The notes beneath the pieces were generated by a model, which was given only the letters and a program-made list of their open reading frames with translations, made no database searches and was not told the origin of the DNA. A program made the position numbers and the translations under genes. Below, piece after piece: positions 8,872 through 18,002 of a DNA stretch of 64,000 nucleotides (positions are counted from its first letter, which is position 1; each line of letters opens with the position of its first letter). This DNA is from Solirubrobacterales bacterium (lineage in GTDB: Bacteria > Actinomycetota > Thermoleophilia > Solirubrobacterales > 70-9), in NCBI GenBank assembly GCA_025450195.1, contig JANWHW010000016.1, positions 108,273-172,272 on the forward strand. Reading direction: 5' to 3'.

Positions 8872-10737
8872 GTGCCTGACATGGATCAGGGAGCGGTGGT
8901 CGACGGCCGCTACCGCCTCGTGCAGAAACTCGGCTCGGGCGGGATGGCCGATGTCTGGCTCGCCGAAGACCCCCACCTGCAGCGCCACGTCGCGCTCAAG
9001 GTCTTGCATCAGCACTTTGCTCAGGATCGCGAATTCGTCGAACGCTTCCGCCGCGAGGCCGAGGCCGCCGCCGGGCTGCAGCACCCGAACATCGTCTCGA
9101 TCTTCGACCGGGGGGAGGTAAACGGGACCTACTACATCGCGATGCAGTACATCCAGGGCCGCTCGCTGAAGCAGCTGATCGACGAGGGGCTCAGCCCCGA
9201 GAAGGCCGTTGGGCTGATTCGCCAGGTCCTGGAGGCAGCGGGCTTTGCCCATCGCAACGGCGTGGTGCACCGGGACCTGAAGCCGCAGAACGTGATCGTC
9301 GACGCCGACGGCAAGGCGATCGTCACCGACTTTGGCATCGCCCGTGCCGGCGCCTCGGAAATCACCAGGGCGGGCTCGGTGATGGGCACGCCGCACTACC
9401 TCTCGCCGGAGCAGGCACAGGGCTTCGACGTGACCGCGGTCTCAGACCTCTACTCGATAGGGATGGTTCTCTTCGAGGCGCTCACCGGGCGCGTCCCATT
9501 CGAAGCCGACTCCGCTGTGGCGATCGCGATGAAACAGGTCTCGCAGGCGCCCCAGCGCCCCAGCTCGATCAATCCCAAAGTCTCCCCGGCCCTCGACGCA
9601 GTCGTGATGCGGGCGCTGGAAAAGGAACCCGGGAATCGCTTCCAGAACGCCGATGCGTTCATCGCCGCGCTCGACGCGGCGCTTCAGGACCCTGCCGGGG
9701 GCCGCGGCACAGCGATGTTTGCGCCGCTGCCGCCAATCGTTGCGGCCCCTGGCCAAGCGAACGATGAGCTGAGCGCCGAGGAGGAAGCCGCCCGCAAGCG
9801 ACGACGACGGATCTGGATGGCCGTGGCGCTGGCGGTTCTGATCGGCGCCTTGATCGGGTTCCTCGCCACCCGCGACACGACAGCCGAGGTGCCGAACGTA
9901 ACCGGCAGCCAACTCGGCGACGCCGAACGTCTGCTGAAGAACAACGGCTTCACGGTGGGGGAAGTGAAGCGGGTTGAGCGCGTAGCCCCGGCGAACGAAG
10001 TGCTCGAGCAGGATCCCACGGACGGCGAGGTCTCACTCGACTGCAGCTTCCTCAATCTGTTTTGCTCGAAGCCCGAGGTGGCGCTGACGGTTAGCGCCGG
10101 CCCCGGTACGGAAAAAGTCCCCGCGACCGCTGGCCTGGCCCAGCAAAAAGCGAGCGAAGCGCTGAGGGACGCCGGCTTTGAGCCACAGGTGGTAGGCGCC
10201 AATTCCGAAGACGTCGATGCGGGGACCGTCATCCACTCCGAACCCTCCGCGGGCACCACAGTGATGCGCGGCTCGACCGTGATCCTGAAGGTTTCGAAAG
10301 GCCCCAAGCTGCAGAAGGTGCCGGTCCTGGTCGGCTCCCCGCACGGCGTGGCGGTGGAGCAAATCCACGAGCGAGGCCTCGTCCCAGACGTCACGGAAGA
10401 GGAGAGCTCCGCCCCTGCCGGAGAGGTGATCCGCCAGTCCCCCAGCGCCGGCTCCGAACTGCCGCGCGGGGCGTCGGTGATGATCGTGGTTTCCAAGGAA
10501 GAGGAGTCGCTGACCGTGCCCAACGCGATCGGAGTGGAACGCAAGACCGCGGTCGAAGAAATGCGCGCGGCTGGGCTCAATCCGACCGTGCAAGAACAGG
10601 AAACCGAAGTTCCCTCTCAGGTTGGCCGCGTCACCGATCAATTCCCCCCGCCTGGTTCGGAAGTCCAGGCCGGCTCGACCGTGACGTTGGTCGTCGGCAA
10701 GCGAGCGGCGGGCTCGACCACTCCCGAATCCGAATGA
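8872..10737 (+). CDS. pknB: PASTA-domain Ser/Thr protein kinase PknB
   Basis: A 621-residue sensor kinase for muropeptides or lipid II. The kinase domain (about 10-270) shows GSGGMADVW, VALK, HRDLKPQN, DFGIA and SPEQ. One transmembrane helix lies at about 313-330 (IWMAVALAVLIGALIGFLA), followed by four tandem PASTA repeats. The first PASTA repeat carries an insertion with two cysteines (DCSFLNLFC) not expected in the standard fold. The GTG start follows a GGGGAGGAG ribosome binding site. It closes the rodA-pbpA-pknB run, with ddl 31 bases downstream. Confidence 0.95.
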   Translation: MPDMDQGAVVDGRYRLVQKLGSGGMADVWLAEDPHLQRHVALKVLHQHFAQDREFVERFRREAEAAAGLQHPNIVSIFDRGEVNGTYYIAMQYIQGRSLKQLIDEGLSPEKAVGLIRQVLEAAGFAHRNGVVHRDLKPQNVIVDADGKAIVTDFGIARAGASEITRAGSVMGTPHYLSPEQAQGFDVTAVSDLYSIGMVLFEALTGRVPFEADSAVAIAMKQVSQAPQRPSSINPKVSPALDAVVMRALEKEPGNRFQNADAFIAALDAALQDPAGGRGTAMFAPLPPIVAAPGQANDELSAEEEAARKRRRRIWMAVALAVLIGALIGFLATRDTTAEVPNVTGSQLGDAERLLKNNGFTVGEVKRVERVAPANEVLEQDPTDGEVSLDCSFLNLFCSKPEVALTVSAGPGTEKVPATAGLAQQKASEALRDAGFEPQVVGANSEDVDAGTVIHSEPSAGTTVMRGSTVILKVSKGPKLQKVPVLVGSPHGVAVEQIHERGLVPDVTEEESSAPAGEVIRQSPSAGSELPRGASVMIVVSKEEESLTVPNAIGVERKTAVEEMRAAGLNPTVQEQETEVPSQVGRVTDQFPPPGSEVQAGSTVTLVVGKRAAGSTTPESE

Positions 10738-10768
10738 CCGGTCTTCGGATACGTTCGCGAGGCGCCGG

Positions 10769-11734
10769 ATGAAGGTCGCCGTGCTCTGCGGCGGTCGTTC
10801 GTCTGAGCACGAGGTGTCGCTGCGCTCAGGCGAAGCGGTGGCCAAGGGCTTGGAGCAGGCAGGCCACGACTCACTGCTGGTCAAGATCGATCGGAGCGGC
10901 GGTTGGAGCCACGATGGGGGGCCTGTGGAGCTCTCGCCCGGGCGGGGCCTCCTCGCCGCCGACGCTGTCTTCCCCGCGCTCCACGGCCCGTTTGGCGAGG
11001 ATGGAAGCGCGCAGGGGCTGCTCGAGTGGCTCGATGTCCCCTACGTCGGCTCCGACGTCCTCTCCTCGGCGGTCTGCATGGACAAGCTGACGCTGAAGCG
11101 GCTCTTTGCCGGTCGGGGGATTCCGCAGGTCGATTTCGTCGGCGTCGATGAGGAGGACTGGCGCGGTCGCTGCTCAGGGCTCGGGCTGCCCCTTTGGGTG
11201 AAGCCCTCCCGGCTGGGCTCGAGCGTCGGGATCAGCAAGGTCGAAGGACTGGCGGAGCTGGATGCGGCGGTAGAGCTGGCGCTTCGCCACGATCCCCGCG
11301 TGATCGTCGAGGCCTCAGCCCAGGGCCGCGAGCTCGAGTGCTCCCTGCTGGGCAACGAGACGGTCGAAGCCTCGGTGCCGGGTGAGGTGATCGCCCATGG
11401 CGACTGGTACGACTACGAGCACAAGTACAGCGACGGCGGTATGGAGCTGGTCGTCCCGGCCCCGATTCCCGCCGATCAGGCCAGCCGCCTTCGCGACCTC
11501 GCCGTCGAGTCGTTTCGGCTGGGCGGCTGCTCGGGCCTTGCCCGTTGCGACTTCTTCGTCGAGCCCGACGGGGAGGTGCTCGTCAACGAGATCAACACGA
11601 TGCCCGGCTTCACCGAGACCAGCGTCTACGCCAAGCTCTGGGAGGCGAGTGGCCTCAGCTACCCCGACCTCTGCGACCGCCTCATCTCCCTGGCGATCGA
11701 CCGCCACCGCGCCGCTCGCTCGTTCGAGTTCTAA
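10769..11734 (+). CDS. ddl: D-alanine--D-alanine ligase
   Basis: A 321-residue ATP-grasp ligase that makes the D-Ala-D-Ala dipeptide for peptidoglycan precursors. Motifs are the N-terminal VLCGGRSSEHEVSLRSG, HGPFGEDGS, the substrate loop SRLGSSVGISKV and the metal-binding CDFFVEPDGEVLVNEIN with NTMPGFT. Length and motifs are complete. It sits 31 bases after pknB, probably in the same transcript, linking precursor supply to the signalling and elongation genes. A minus-strand kinase gene ends 30 bases downstream. Confidence 0.96.
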   Translation: MKVAVLCGGRSSEHEVSLRSGEAVAKGLEQAGHDSLLVKIDRSGGWSHDGGPVELSPGRGLLAADAVFPALHGPFGEDGSAQGLLEWLDVPYVGSDVLSSAVCMDKLTLKRLFAGRGIPQVDFVGVDEEDWRGRCSGLGLPLWVKPSRLGSSVGISKVEGLAELDAAVELALRHDPRVIVEASAQGRELECSLLGNETVEASVPGEVIAHGDWYDYEHKYSDGGMELVVPAPIPADQASRLRDLAVESFRLGGCSGLARCDFFVEPDGEVLVNEINTMPGFTETSVYAKLWEASGLSYPDLCDRLISLAIDRHRAARSFEF

Positions 11735-11764
11735 CCGACGCTGGGTCGATCAAGGAGCAGGTTC

Positions 11765-13276
11765 TCAATCCAACAGCTTGATGTCGCTGATCTCGATCTG
11801 GTAGCGACCCGCCTGATCGCGGGCTTCCGATGCCTTGGTGAACCAGAGGAGGAAGTAGGTCGACGGCTGCCGCGCGGCGAGGTCGATGTCCTGAGTCGTT
11901 CCGGCGTCGGCCACTTCGCCCACCGGTTCGCCCCACCCCGAAAGCTCCGACGGCGGTCCGGCGGGAGCTGCATAGACCTTGGCGTCCCAGCCGGGGCTGG
12001 GGCTGCGGACGACCATCTTCGACGGGTTGCCCGGCGAGGCGGCGGTCACGTAGACGCCGACGCCCGGTTCGGGCCCCGACTTGGTGCCGGCAAAGGTGTC
12101 GGAGTCGTAGTGCTCCGATTCCCAGGCGGTCCCGGTCGGGTCTCCGTCCGCTGCCAGCCCCACCTTGCTGCCTATCTCTTCGCCATCGCCCTGGGGGTCG
12201 TAGTCGGTCGCCGCCGTGATCGCCACCGGAGTGCCCTTGCCATCGTCGGCGCCGCCTCCCCCGATCCCGCTTGAGATCAGCTGCACGACGAGGAGCGCTC
12301 CTCCGGCCACCAGCAACAGGACGATGATCGCGGTCCAAGACCAGCGAGCGCGGCTGGAGAGCTTCCGCTTCGGCGGCGGCACCGCATCGAGCACGCTGGT
12401 TGCCTCACCGGTTGTCGACCCAGCCCGAGCGGCCTCGACCTCGAGCGCGGTCTCGAGGTCGTCGATCATCGCGTCGATCCCCTCGTAGCGCTCGGCCGGG
12501 TTCTTGGCGGTCGAACGCTCCACCACCAGAGCCACGGCGGCCGAGGCTTCCGGCCGTCGCCTCTGCACGTCGGGAAGCTCCTCGTTGACGTGTTTCATCG
12601 CCACCCCGACCTGGCTGTCGGCGTGGAAGGGAACCTGGCCGACCAGCATCTCGTAGAGGACGACGCCCAGCGAGTAGACATCGGAGCGAGGGTCCACCTC
12701 CTGTCCCATCGCCTGCTCGGGCGCCACGTAATCCGTGGTGCCAAGAACGCGACCGGTCGCCGTCATTCCGTCCTGTTCGAGCTGGCGGGAAATACCGAAG
12801 TCGGTCAGCTTGGCTCGCCCCTCGTCGTCGATCAGGACGTTTTGCGGCTTGATGTCCCGGTGAACCATGCTGCGTCCATGGGCGACGCTGAGGCCGCGGC
12901 CGATCTCGATCGCGTAGGCGATCGCCTCCTGGGTGTCGAGCGCGCCGACCCGAGAGATCCGCTGCTTGAGCGTCTCCCCCTTTACGTACTCGAAGACGAT
13001 GTAGGGGTGCCCGCCGTCCTCACCCGCGTCGATCACAGAGACGACGTTCGGGTGAGACAGCTTCGCGACAGCCCGCGCCTCCTGCCGGAACCGCTCAAGC
13101 TGGTCCGGCTGCTCGGACATCTCACGGTGCATCACCTTCACCGCCACCGGCCGGTCGAGCGTTTCGTCGCGTGCCAGGTAAACCGTCGACATCCCACCGC
13201 TGCCCAGCTTTGCCTCCAGCCGGTAGCGACCCGACAAGACCGTGCCAATCATCGAGCTGGAGGAGCGGGCTTCCAT
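11765..13276 (-). CDS. Ser/Thr protein kinase with extracytoplasmic discoidin-like domain
   Basis: A 503-residue membrane kinase. The N-terminal kinase domain shows GSGGMSTVYLA, VAVKVM, HRDIKPQN, DFGIS and APEQ. A cytoplasmic linker leads to one transmembrane helix (near residues 315-338, TAIIVLLLVAGGALLVV) and a beta-rich external domain of about 155 residues. The pattern ITAATDYDPQGDGEE, then GDPTGTAWESE, then DIDLAARQPSTYFLLW and EISDIKLLD resembles discoidin/F5-8 type carbohydrate-binding folds. It has no PASTA repeats, so it may sense glycan or another envelope ligand. It is convergent with ddl. The kinase call is firm; the ligand domain is a similarity-based inference. Confidence 0.88.
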   Translation of the reverse strand: MEARSSSSMIGTVLSGRYRLEAKLGSGGMSTVYLARDETLDRPVAVKVMHREMSEQPDQLERFRQEARAVAKLSHPNVVSVIDAGEDGGHPYIVFEYVKGETLKQRISRVGALDTQEAIAYAIEIGRGLSVAHGRSMVHRDIKPQNVLIDDEGRAKLTDFGISRQLEQDGMTATGRVLGTTDYVAPEQAMGQEVDPRSDVYSLGVVLYEMLVGQVPFHADSQVGVAMKHVNEELPDVQRRRPEASAAVALVVERSTAKNPAERYEGIDAMIDDLETALEVEAARAGSTTGEATSVLDAVPPPKRKLSSRARWSWTAIIVLLLVAGGALLVVQLISSGIGGGGADDGKGTPVAITAATDYDPQGDGEEIGSKVGLAADGDPTGTAWESEHYDSDTFAGTKSGPEPGVGVYVTAASPGNPSKMVVRSPSPGWDAKVYAAPAGPPSELSGWGEPVGEVADAGTTQDIDLAARQPSTYFLLWFTKASEARDQAGRYQIEISDIKLLD

Positions 13277-13394
13277 CTAGGCGTTCATATTGTCGAGCAA
13301 TGTGGGTCTAGGTTTCGAGGCACCTTGACTGCGGCCTTCCCGTGGGCGGGTCGTGTCGGGCGGCAGGCTGTCGCTCTGATCGTTAGAGCCGGGC

Positions 13395-14411
13395 TTAGGG
13401 ATTCCGGCGGACCTCTGCGGGCCCACCGACGACCTGGCCTACCCGCTTCGCTTCAGGGTAATGCCCTCGAAGCAGGCTCAGCGCCTCGGCTTCGTCGGCG
13501 GCGCCGACGACGACGCAAAAGCCGCAGCCCATATTGAAGACCTCGTGCATCTCGTCCTCTGAAACGCCTCCCCGCTCCTGGATCAGCTCGAAGACCGGGT
13601 GTACGGGCATCGGGTCATCGATCTCATAGCCGACCTCGGCGGCGAGGCGCAGGAGGTTGCCGAGCCCCCCCGAGGTGATGTGGGCGAGCCCGCGCACGTC
13701 AACGCTCGAGCGCAGCAGCTCCAGTATCGGCTTGACGTAGATCTCGGTTGGCTCCAGCAGCACCTCGCCGAGCGGGCGGCCGAGCCGGCCATCGGGGTCG
13801 CTGTCGAGCGGGATCCCCTCCAGCGCCGAGCGGGCGAGCGTGTAGCCGTTGGAGTGGATCCCGGAGGAAGGGAGTCCGATCACCACATCTCCGACCCCAA
13901 CGTCGAAGCCATCGATGATCGAGTCCAGCTCGACGGTCCCGAAGCAGGCGCCGGCAACGTCGAAGCCGCTCACCATGTCGCCAAGCTGCGCCAGCTCGCC
14001 GCCCGGGATCTCGATCCCCGCCAGCTCGGCACCGCGGGCCAGCCCGACGCCGATCTGTTCGCAGACCTGGGGGTCGGCGCGGTCGGTCGCGATGTAATCG
14101 AGCATCGCGAGCGGCTCGGCCCCAACGCAAATCACGTCGTTGACATTCATCGCCACGCAATCGATGCCGACTGTGTCGGCCCGGCCCAGCTCCTCGGCGA
14201 TCCGCAGCTTGGTCCCCACGCCGTCAGTGGACAGCGCGATCCCAAGCCGCTCATCGATGCGAATGACGCTCGCGTAATGCCCCGGCAACGAAACCTGGCG
14301 CGTTGGGCGCTCCAGCTCTATCGCGCTCAGGGCCTTGACCAGGCCGGCAACCGCCGAGTCTGCGGCCTCCTGGTCCACACCGGCCTTCGCGTAGGCGTCC
14401 TCGCTGCTCAC
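13395..14411 (-). CDS. purM: Phosphoribosylformylglycinamidine cyclo-ligase (AIR synthetase)
   Basis: The fifth step of purine biosynthesis, closing the imidazole ring with ATP. The start is placed at GTG 14411 (VSSEDAYAKAGVDQEAAD), giving 338 residues, the normal family length; the frame is open upstream but the sequence there is not family-like. Visible motifs include GVGTKLRIAEEL, DCVAMNVNDVICVGAEPL, GLPSSGIHSNGYTLAR and HITSGGLGNLLR with a C-terminal FNMGCGF. No other pur genes adjoin it. Confidence 0.95.
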   Translation of the reverse strand: MSSEDAYAKAGVDQEAADSAVAGLVKALSAIELERPTRQVSLPGHYASVIRIDERLGIALSTDGVGTKLRIAEELGRADTVGIDCVAMNVNDVICVGAEPLAMLDYIATDRADPQVCEQIGVGLARGAELAGIEIPGGELAQLGDMVSGFDVAGACFGTVELDSIIDGFDVGVGDVVIGLPSSGIHSNGYTLARSALEGIPLDSDPDGRLGRPLGEVLLEPTEIYVKPILELLRSSVDVRGLAHITSGGLGNLLRLAAEVGYEIDDPMPVHPVFELIQERGGVSEDEMHEVFNMGCGFCVVVGAADEAEALSLLRGHYPEAKRVGQVVGGPAEVRRNP

Positions 14412-14458
14412 CGCAAGCCCCCGCGCTTCGCCTGCTCTACGCTCACCGGCCGATTCTC

Positions 14459-15280
14459 TCAGGCCCCCCGGCCTCTTGACAGCTTGGCGAGGACCACGGC
14501 GGCGAGGCCCGCGCGGTAGGCCGCGTATGGCCACAGGGCGCGGTCGCGCTCGACGAGGCGGATGAGGCGCTGGGAAGCGAGGGTCGAGGCGAAGGAGGCC
14601 ACGGCTCCGATCGCCATCGAGCGCTGCAGTCCCGGTGCTGCCCCTCGTCGCCTCAGCCGCACCCCCTTCAAGGCGGTGGCGCCGACGATGATCGGCAGGG
14701 CAATCGTCCGTGAGAGCAGGTTGGCCTGGTCTCGCGAGAAGAGCCGCCACCGGGCTGCCGCCAGAGTGATGCCGTTGCGCGACACGCCTGGGGCGAGCGC
14801 CGCCGCCTGCGCGATGCCGAGCGCTAGACCGTCGGCACCGGTCGCCTCGCCGCCCCCTCGTCGCTGGGGCCGCATGTCCGCCAGCAGCATTGCGGCTGCC
14901 CCAGCCAGCAGTCCGATCGCCGTGGCCTTCGGGCCGCCCAGGCGCTGCTCGATCGGCCGCTCGAGCGTGTACCCGACCGCGGCGGCGGGAAGGAACGAGA
15001 GCCCAAGGATGAGGGCCCGCCTTCCATCGAAGGAACGCAGCTCTTCTACGATCGCCTCGCGCTGGCCGATCAGCAACGCCGCAGCCGCACCCGCGTGCAG
15101 CGCCACCTCGAAGCTCTTCCGCACCTCAGGATCGAGCAGCTCCCAGTCCCAGCCCGCGAGCCACGGGATCAGAACGATGTGGGCGGAGCTGGAGACCGGC
15201 AGCAGCTCGGCAGGACCTTGGACGATTCCCAGCGCAAGTGCGCGCCGGGCAGGGATCGCTCCGTCGGCGGCAGGGCTCAA
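14459..15280 (-). CDS. uppP: Undecaprenyl-diphosphatase (UppP/BacA family)
   Basis: Recycles the lipid carrier undecaprenyl pyrophosphate for peptidoglycan and polysaccharide synthesis. The 273-residue polytopic protein keeps the two active-site segments: LGIVQGPAELLPVSSSAH near the N-terminus (usually GLTEFLPVSSSGH) and APGVSRNGITLAAAR (usually PGxSRSG). The substitutions are modest, but the family is normally more uniform, so this is a divergent member. The TTG start overlaps the dedA stop by 3 bases. The gene fits the neighbouring polysaccharide locus. Confidence 0.88.
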   Translation of the reverse strand: MSPAADGAIPARRALALGIVQGPAELLPVSSSAHIVLIPWLAGWDWELLDPEVRKSFEVALHAGAAAALLIGQREAIVEELRSFDGRRALILGLSFLPAAAVGYTLERPIEQRLGGPKATAIGLLAGAAAMLLADMRPQRRGGGEATGADGLALGIAQAAALAPGVSRNGITLAAARWRLFSRDQANLLSRTIALPIIVGATALKGVRLRRRGAAPGLQRSMAIGAVASFASTLASQRLIRLVERDRALWPYAAYRAGLAAVVLAKLSRGRGA

Positions 15281-15969
15281 GCGTCGCTCGAGCCCGCCGG
15301 CTCGGCATTGGCGCCGTCACCCACCGTCTCAGGCTTTGCGGTGGGCCCGCCGCCGCGCCGCCGCCGGATCAGCAGGTAGACGATGCCGATCAGGACCGCA
15401 GCCACCACCGCGTAGTCCAGGAAGTGCAGGTGGTCGCGCCACTCTTCCCAGTTCTCTCCCACCTGTTCGCCGATCAGCGCCAGCATCAGGACCCACGGGA
15501 TGCAGCCGAGCAGGGTTAGCACTGTGAATCGCCAGAACGGCATCTTTGCGACGCCAGCCGGCAGCGAGATGAAGGTGCGAACGATTGGCAGCATCCTCGA
15601 GAAGAAGACGGTCGCGCTGCCGTAGCGCTCGAACCAGTCGTCGGCCCATTTCAGGTGTTTGGGACTGATGTGGATCAGCTTGTTCTTATCGAGCAGGTCG
15701 ATCCGTCCGTAGTAACCGATGGCATAGGCAGCCCAGGAGCCGACCAGGTTGCCGAGCACTCCCGCGGCGACGACCCCGAACAGCGTCAGCTCTCCTTCGG
15801 CGACGCTCGCTCCCGCGAAGAGCATGATTGCCTCGCTTGGCACCGGCAGGCAGGCGGACTCCAGCGCCATCAGGATGAAGACGGCCGGCAGGCCGGTCGT
15901 GCTGATGAAGTCGGTCCCCGCGTTGACGATCGGGTCGAGGAAGAAGTCTGTGACGCTGGCGAAGAGCAT
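15277..15969 (-). CDS. DedA-family membrane protein
   Basis: A DedA/SNARE-associated (PF09335) protein of about 230 residues. Such proteins have been linked to undecaprenyl phosphate or other lipid translocation. The sequence has the DedA core: FILMALESACLPVPSEAIMLFAG as one block, then GNLVGSWAAYAIGYYGR and the conserved FFSRMLPIVRTFISLPAG. The start is set at ATG 15969 (MLFASVTDFF); an upstream ATG at 16008 adds 13 residues. It overlaps uppP, which makes functional sense if both act on the carrier lipid. Confidence 0.88.
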   Translation of the reverse strand: MLFASVTDFFLDPIVNAGTDFISTTGLPAVFILMALESACLPVPSEAIMLFAGASVAEGELTLFGVVAAGVLGNLVGSWAAYAIGYYGRIDLLDKNKLIHISPKHLKWADDWFERYGSATVFFSRMLPIVRTFISLPAGVAKMPFWRFTVLTLLGCIPWVLMLALIGEQVGENWEEWRDHLHFLDYAVVAAVLIGIVYLLIRRRRGGGPTAKPETVGDGANAEPAGSSDA

Positions 15970-16091
15970 GCGCGAAGCGGGGATTGTAGGTGGCAGGTCC
16001 CCTACCAACTAAACTCGCTGGAGCGCGGAGGGAGCAAGCGTCCATTTCTGGTTCTTCGCGCAGCGAACGAAGCGCGAGCCCGACTTCTCTT

Positions 16092-17984
16092 ATGCACCGG
16101 TTGAACCATCCCGTCTATCGCAATCGGTTCCTTCAGGTGGTGGCCGATGCGCTGCTGATCGCCGCTGCCTTCTACCTTGCGTTCCGGCTGCGCTTCCTCG
16201 ACGACCAGCATGGGATGCCGCACCGCTACGAGGTCCTCTTTTCGCAGGCAGTTCCCTTCGTCGTGGTCGGCAAGATCACCGTTTTCGCGATGTTTGGCCT
16301 CTACCAAAAGTGGTGGCGCTACGTAAGCGGTCGAGACTTCATGACGATCGTCCGTGCCGTCGCCGTTGCCAGTGGGGTCCTCGTCGTCCTGTTCACGGTT
16401 GTGCAGCCGTTCGACCACGACCTTCCACGCTCGGTTGCGGTCATGGATTTCATCCTGACGCTGCTGTTGATCACCGGTGCTCGCCTCGCGGTGCGCCTGA
16501 TCGTCGAGCGCCCAACGCGCGGCGATCGCGTCCCCAAGCACGAGGTGCTGGTGGTCGGCGCCGGCTCCGGCGGCCAGATGGTCGTCCGCGAGCTGCAGCT
16601 CAACCCCAACCTCGGCTCCACCGCGATCGGATTCGTCGACGACGACCCCCGCAAGCGCGGCATGCGCATGTCGGGCGGTCTGAAGGTCCTGGGCTCGACC
16701 AAGGAGATCGCAACCATCCTCGATGAGACCTCGCCGGATGAGGTCGTGATCGCGATCCCCTCGGCGCCGGGGACCCTGCGAGCGAAGGTCGTCGCCGCAT
16801 GCCGCGATCGCCAGATCCGCGTCCGTACGCTGCCCACGGTCTTCGAGCTGCTGCGGGGCGGCGTTCAGCTCAACAAGCAGCTGCGCGACGTCCAGGTCGA
16901 GGACGTGCTGGGAAGGGACCCGGTCGTCTTCGAGCTGGACCGCGTCGGCGCCTACCTGCGCGACCGCATCGTGCTCGTCACCGGAGCGGGTGGGTCGATC
17001 GGCTCTGAGCTATGCCGCCAGATCGCCAGCGTAGAACCACGCCTGCTGGTGATGCTCGATCACGCCGAGGACAACCTGTTTGAGATCGACCGCGAGATGG
17101 TCGAGGAGCGGCACTTCAGCACGGTTGAGTCGGTGCTGGCCGACTGCAAGGAGCCGCATCGAATGCTGGAGACGATGCAGCGGTTCAAACCGTCAGTGGT
17201 CTTCCACGCAGCCGCCTACAAGCACGTCCCGCTGATGGAGGCCAATCCGCTCGAGGCCGTTCGCAACAACGCGATCGCGACCCGGATCACCGCCGAGACG
17301 GCGGCCGCCTCGAGCGTCGAGCGCTTCGTGTTGATTTCGACCGACAAGGCGGTCAATCCGCAGACCGTGATGGGCGCCTCCAAGGCGATGGCCGAGTGGA
17401 TCGTCGAGGCAGCGGGCCAGAAGCATCCCGGCACGCGGTTCGCCAGCGTCCGCTTCGGAAACGTGCTCGCTTCTTCGGGGAGCGTCGTACCGATCTTCCG
17501 CAGCCAGATCGAGCGGGGCGGCCCGGTCACCGTCACCCATCCGGAGATGACCCGCTACTTCATGACGATCCCCGAGGCGGTGCAGCTGGTCATCAGGGCC
17601 GGAGACATCGGCGCCGGGAAGGGCGAGGTCTTCGTCCTCGACATGGGCGAACCGGTGAAGATCGTCGACCTAGCCCACAACATGATCCGCCTCGCCGGCT
17701 ATGAGCCGGAAGCCGACATCGCGGTCGAGTTCACCAAGCCGCGACCGGGGGAGAAGCTGCACGAGGAGCTGATCGGAATCGGCGAGACGCGGCAGCCGAC
17801 CGCCGCGCGCCGGATCCGCCGTGCGGTGCGGGAGGTGCCGATCGACCCCGATTGGGTCGACGGCACGCTCAACTCGCTCGAGCACATGGTCATGGCCGGC
17901 AACGAGGCCAACCTGTCCGAGCGAGTGGTGGAGCTGATCACCTCGCAGGGCGGGGACACGGCGACGGTCAGCTACGACGGGTAG
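16092..17984 (+). CDS. Membrane nucleotide-sugar 4,6-dehydratase (CapD/WbpM/PglF type)
   Basis: About 630 residues, starting at ATG 16092 (MHRLNHPVYRNRF). Four N-terminal transmembrane helices precede a CoA-binding-like Rossmann region (VVGAGSGGQMVVREL) and a C-terminal SDR domain with VTGAGGSIGSELCRQI, STDKAVNPQTVMGASKAMAE and VRFGNVLASSGSV. In the large membrane-bound dehydratases the SDR tyrosine is replaced by methionine, as in MGASK here. The family usually acts on UDP-GlcNAc in the first step to diamino- or deoxy-amino sugars for O-antigens or glycoproteins. It opens the left half of the polysaccharide locus. Confidence 0.93.
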   Translation: MHRLNHPVYRNRFLQVVADALLIAAAFYLAFRLRFLDDQHGMPHRYEVLFSQAVPFVVVGKITVFAMFGLYQKWWRYVSGRDFMTIVRAVAVASGVLVVLFTVVQPFDHDLPRSVAVMDFILTLLLITGARLAVRLIVERPTRGDRVPKHEVLVVGAGSGGQMVVRELQLNPNLGSTAIGFVDDDPRKRGMRMSGGLKVLGSTKEIATILDETSPDEVVIAIPSAPGTLRAKVVAACRDRQIRVRTLPTVFELLRGGVQLNKQLRDVQVEDVLGRDPVVFELDRVGAYLRDRIVLVTGAGGSIGSELCRQIASVEPRLLVMLDHAEDNLFEIDREMVEERHFSTVESVLADCKEPHRMLETMQRFKPSVVFHAAAYKHVPLMEANPLEAVRNNAIATRITAETAAASSVERFVLISTDKAVNPQTVMGASKAMAEWIVEAAGQKHPGTRFASVRFGNVLASSGSVVPIFRSQIERGGPVTVTHPEMTRYFMTIPEAVQLVIRAGDIGAGKGEVFVLDMGEPVKIVDLAHNMIRLAGYEPEADIAVEFTKPRPGEKLHEELIGIGETRQPTAARRIRRAVREVPIDPDWVDGTLNSLEHMVMAGNEANLSERVVELITSQGGDTATVSYDG

Positions 17985-18002
17985 CCTCTCGCAGCCAGTC
18001 CC

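Noticed and set aside
7963..9396. Long minus-strand frame opposite pbpA and pknB.
   Set aside because: Antisense to genes with complete catalytic motifs; the translation is His/Arg/Asp-rich with no family resemblance.
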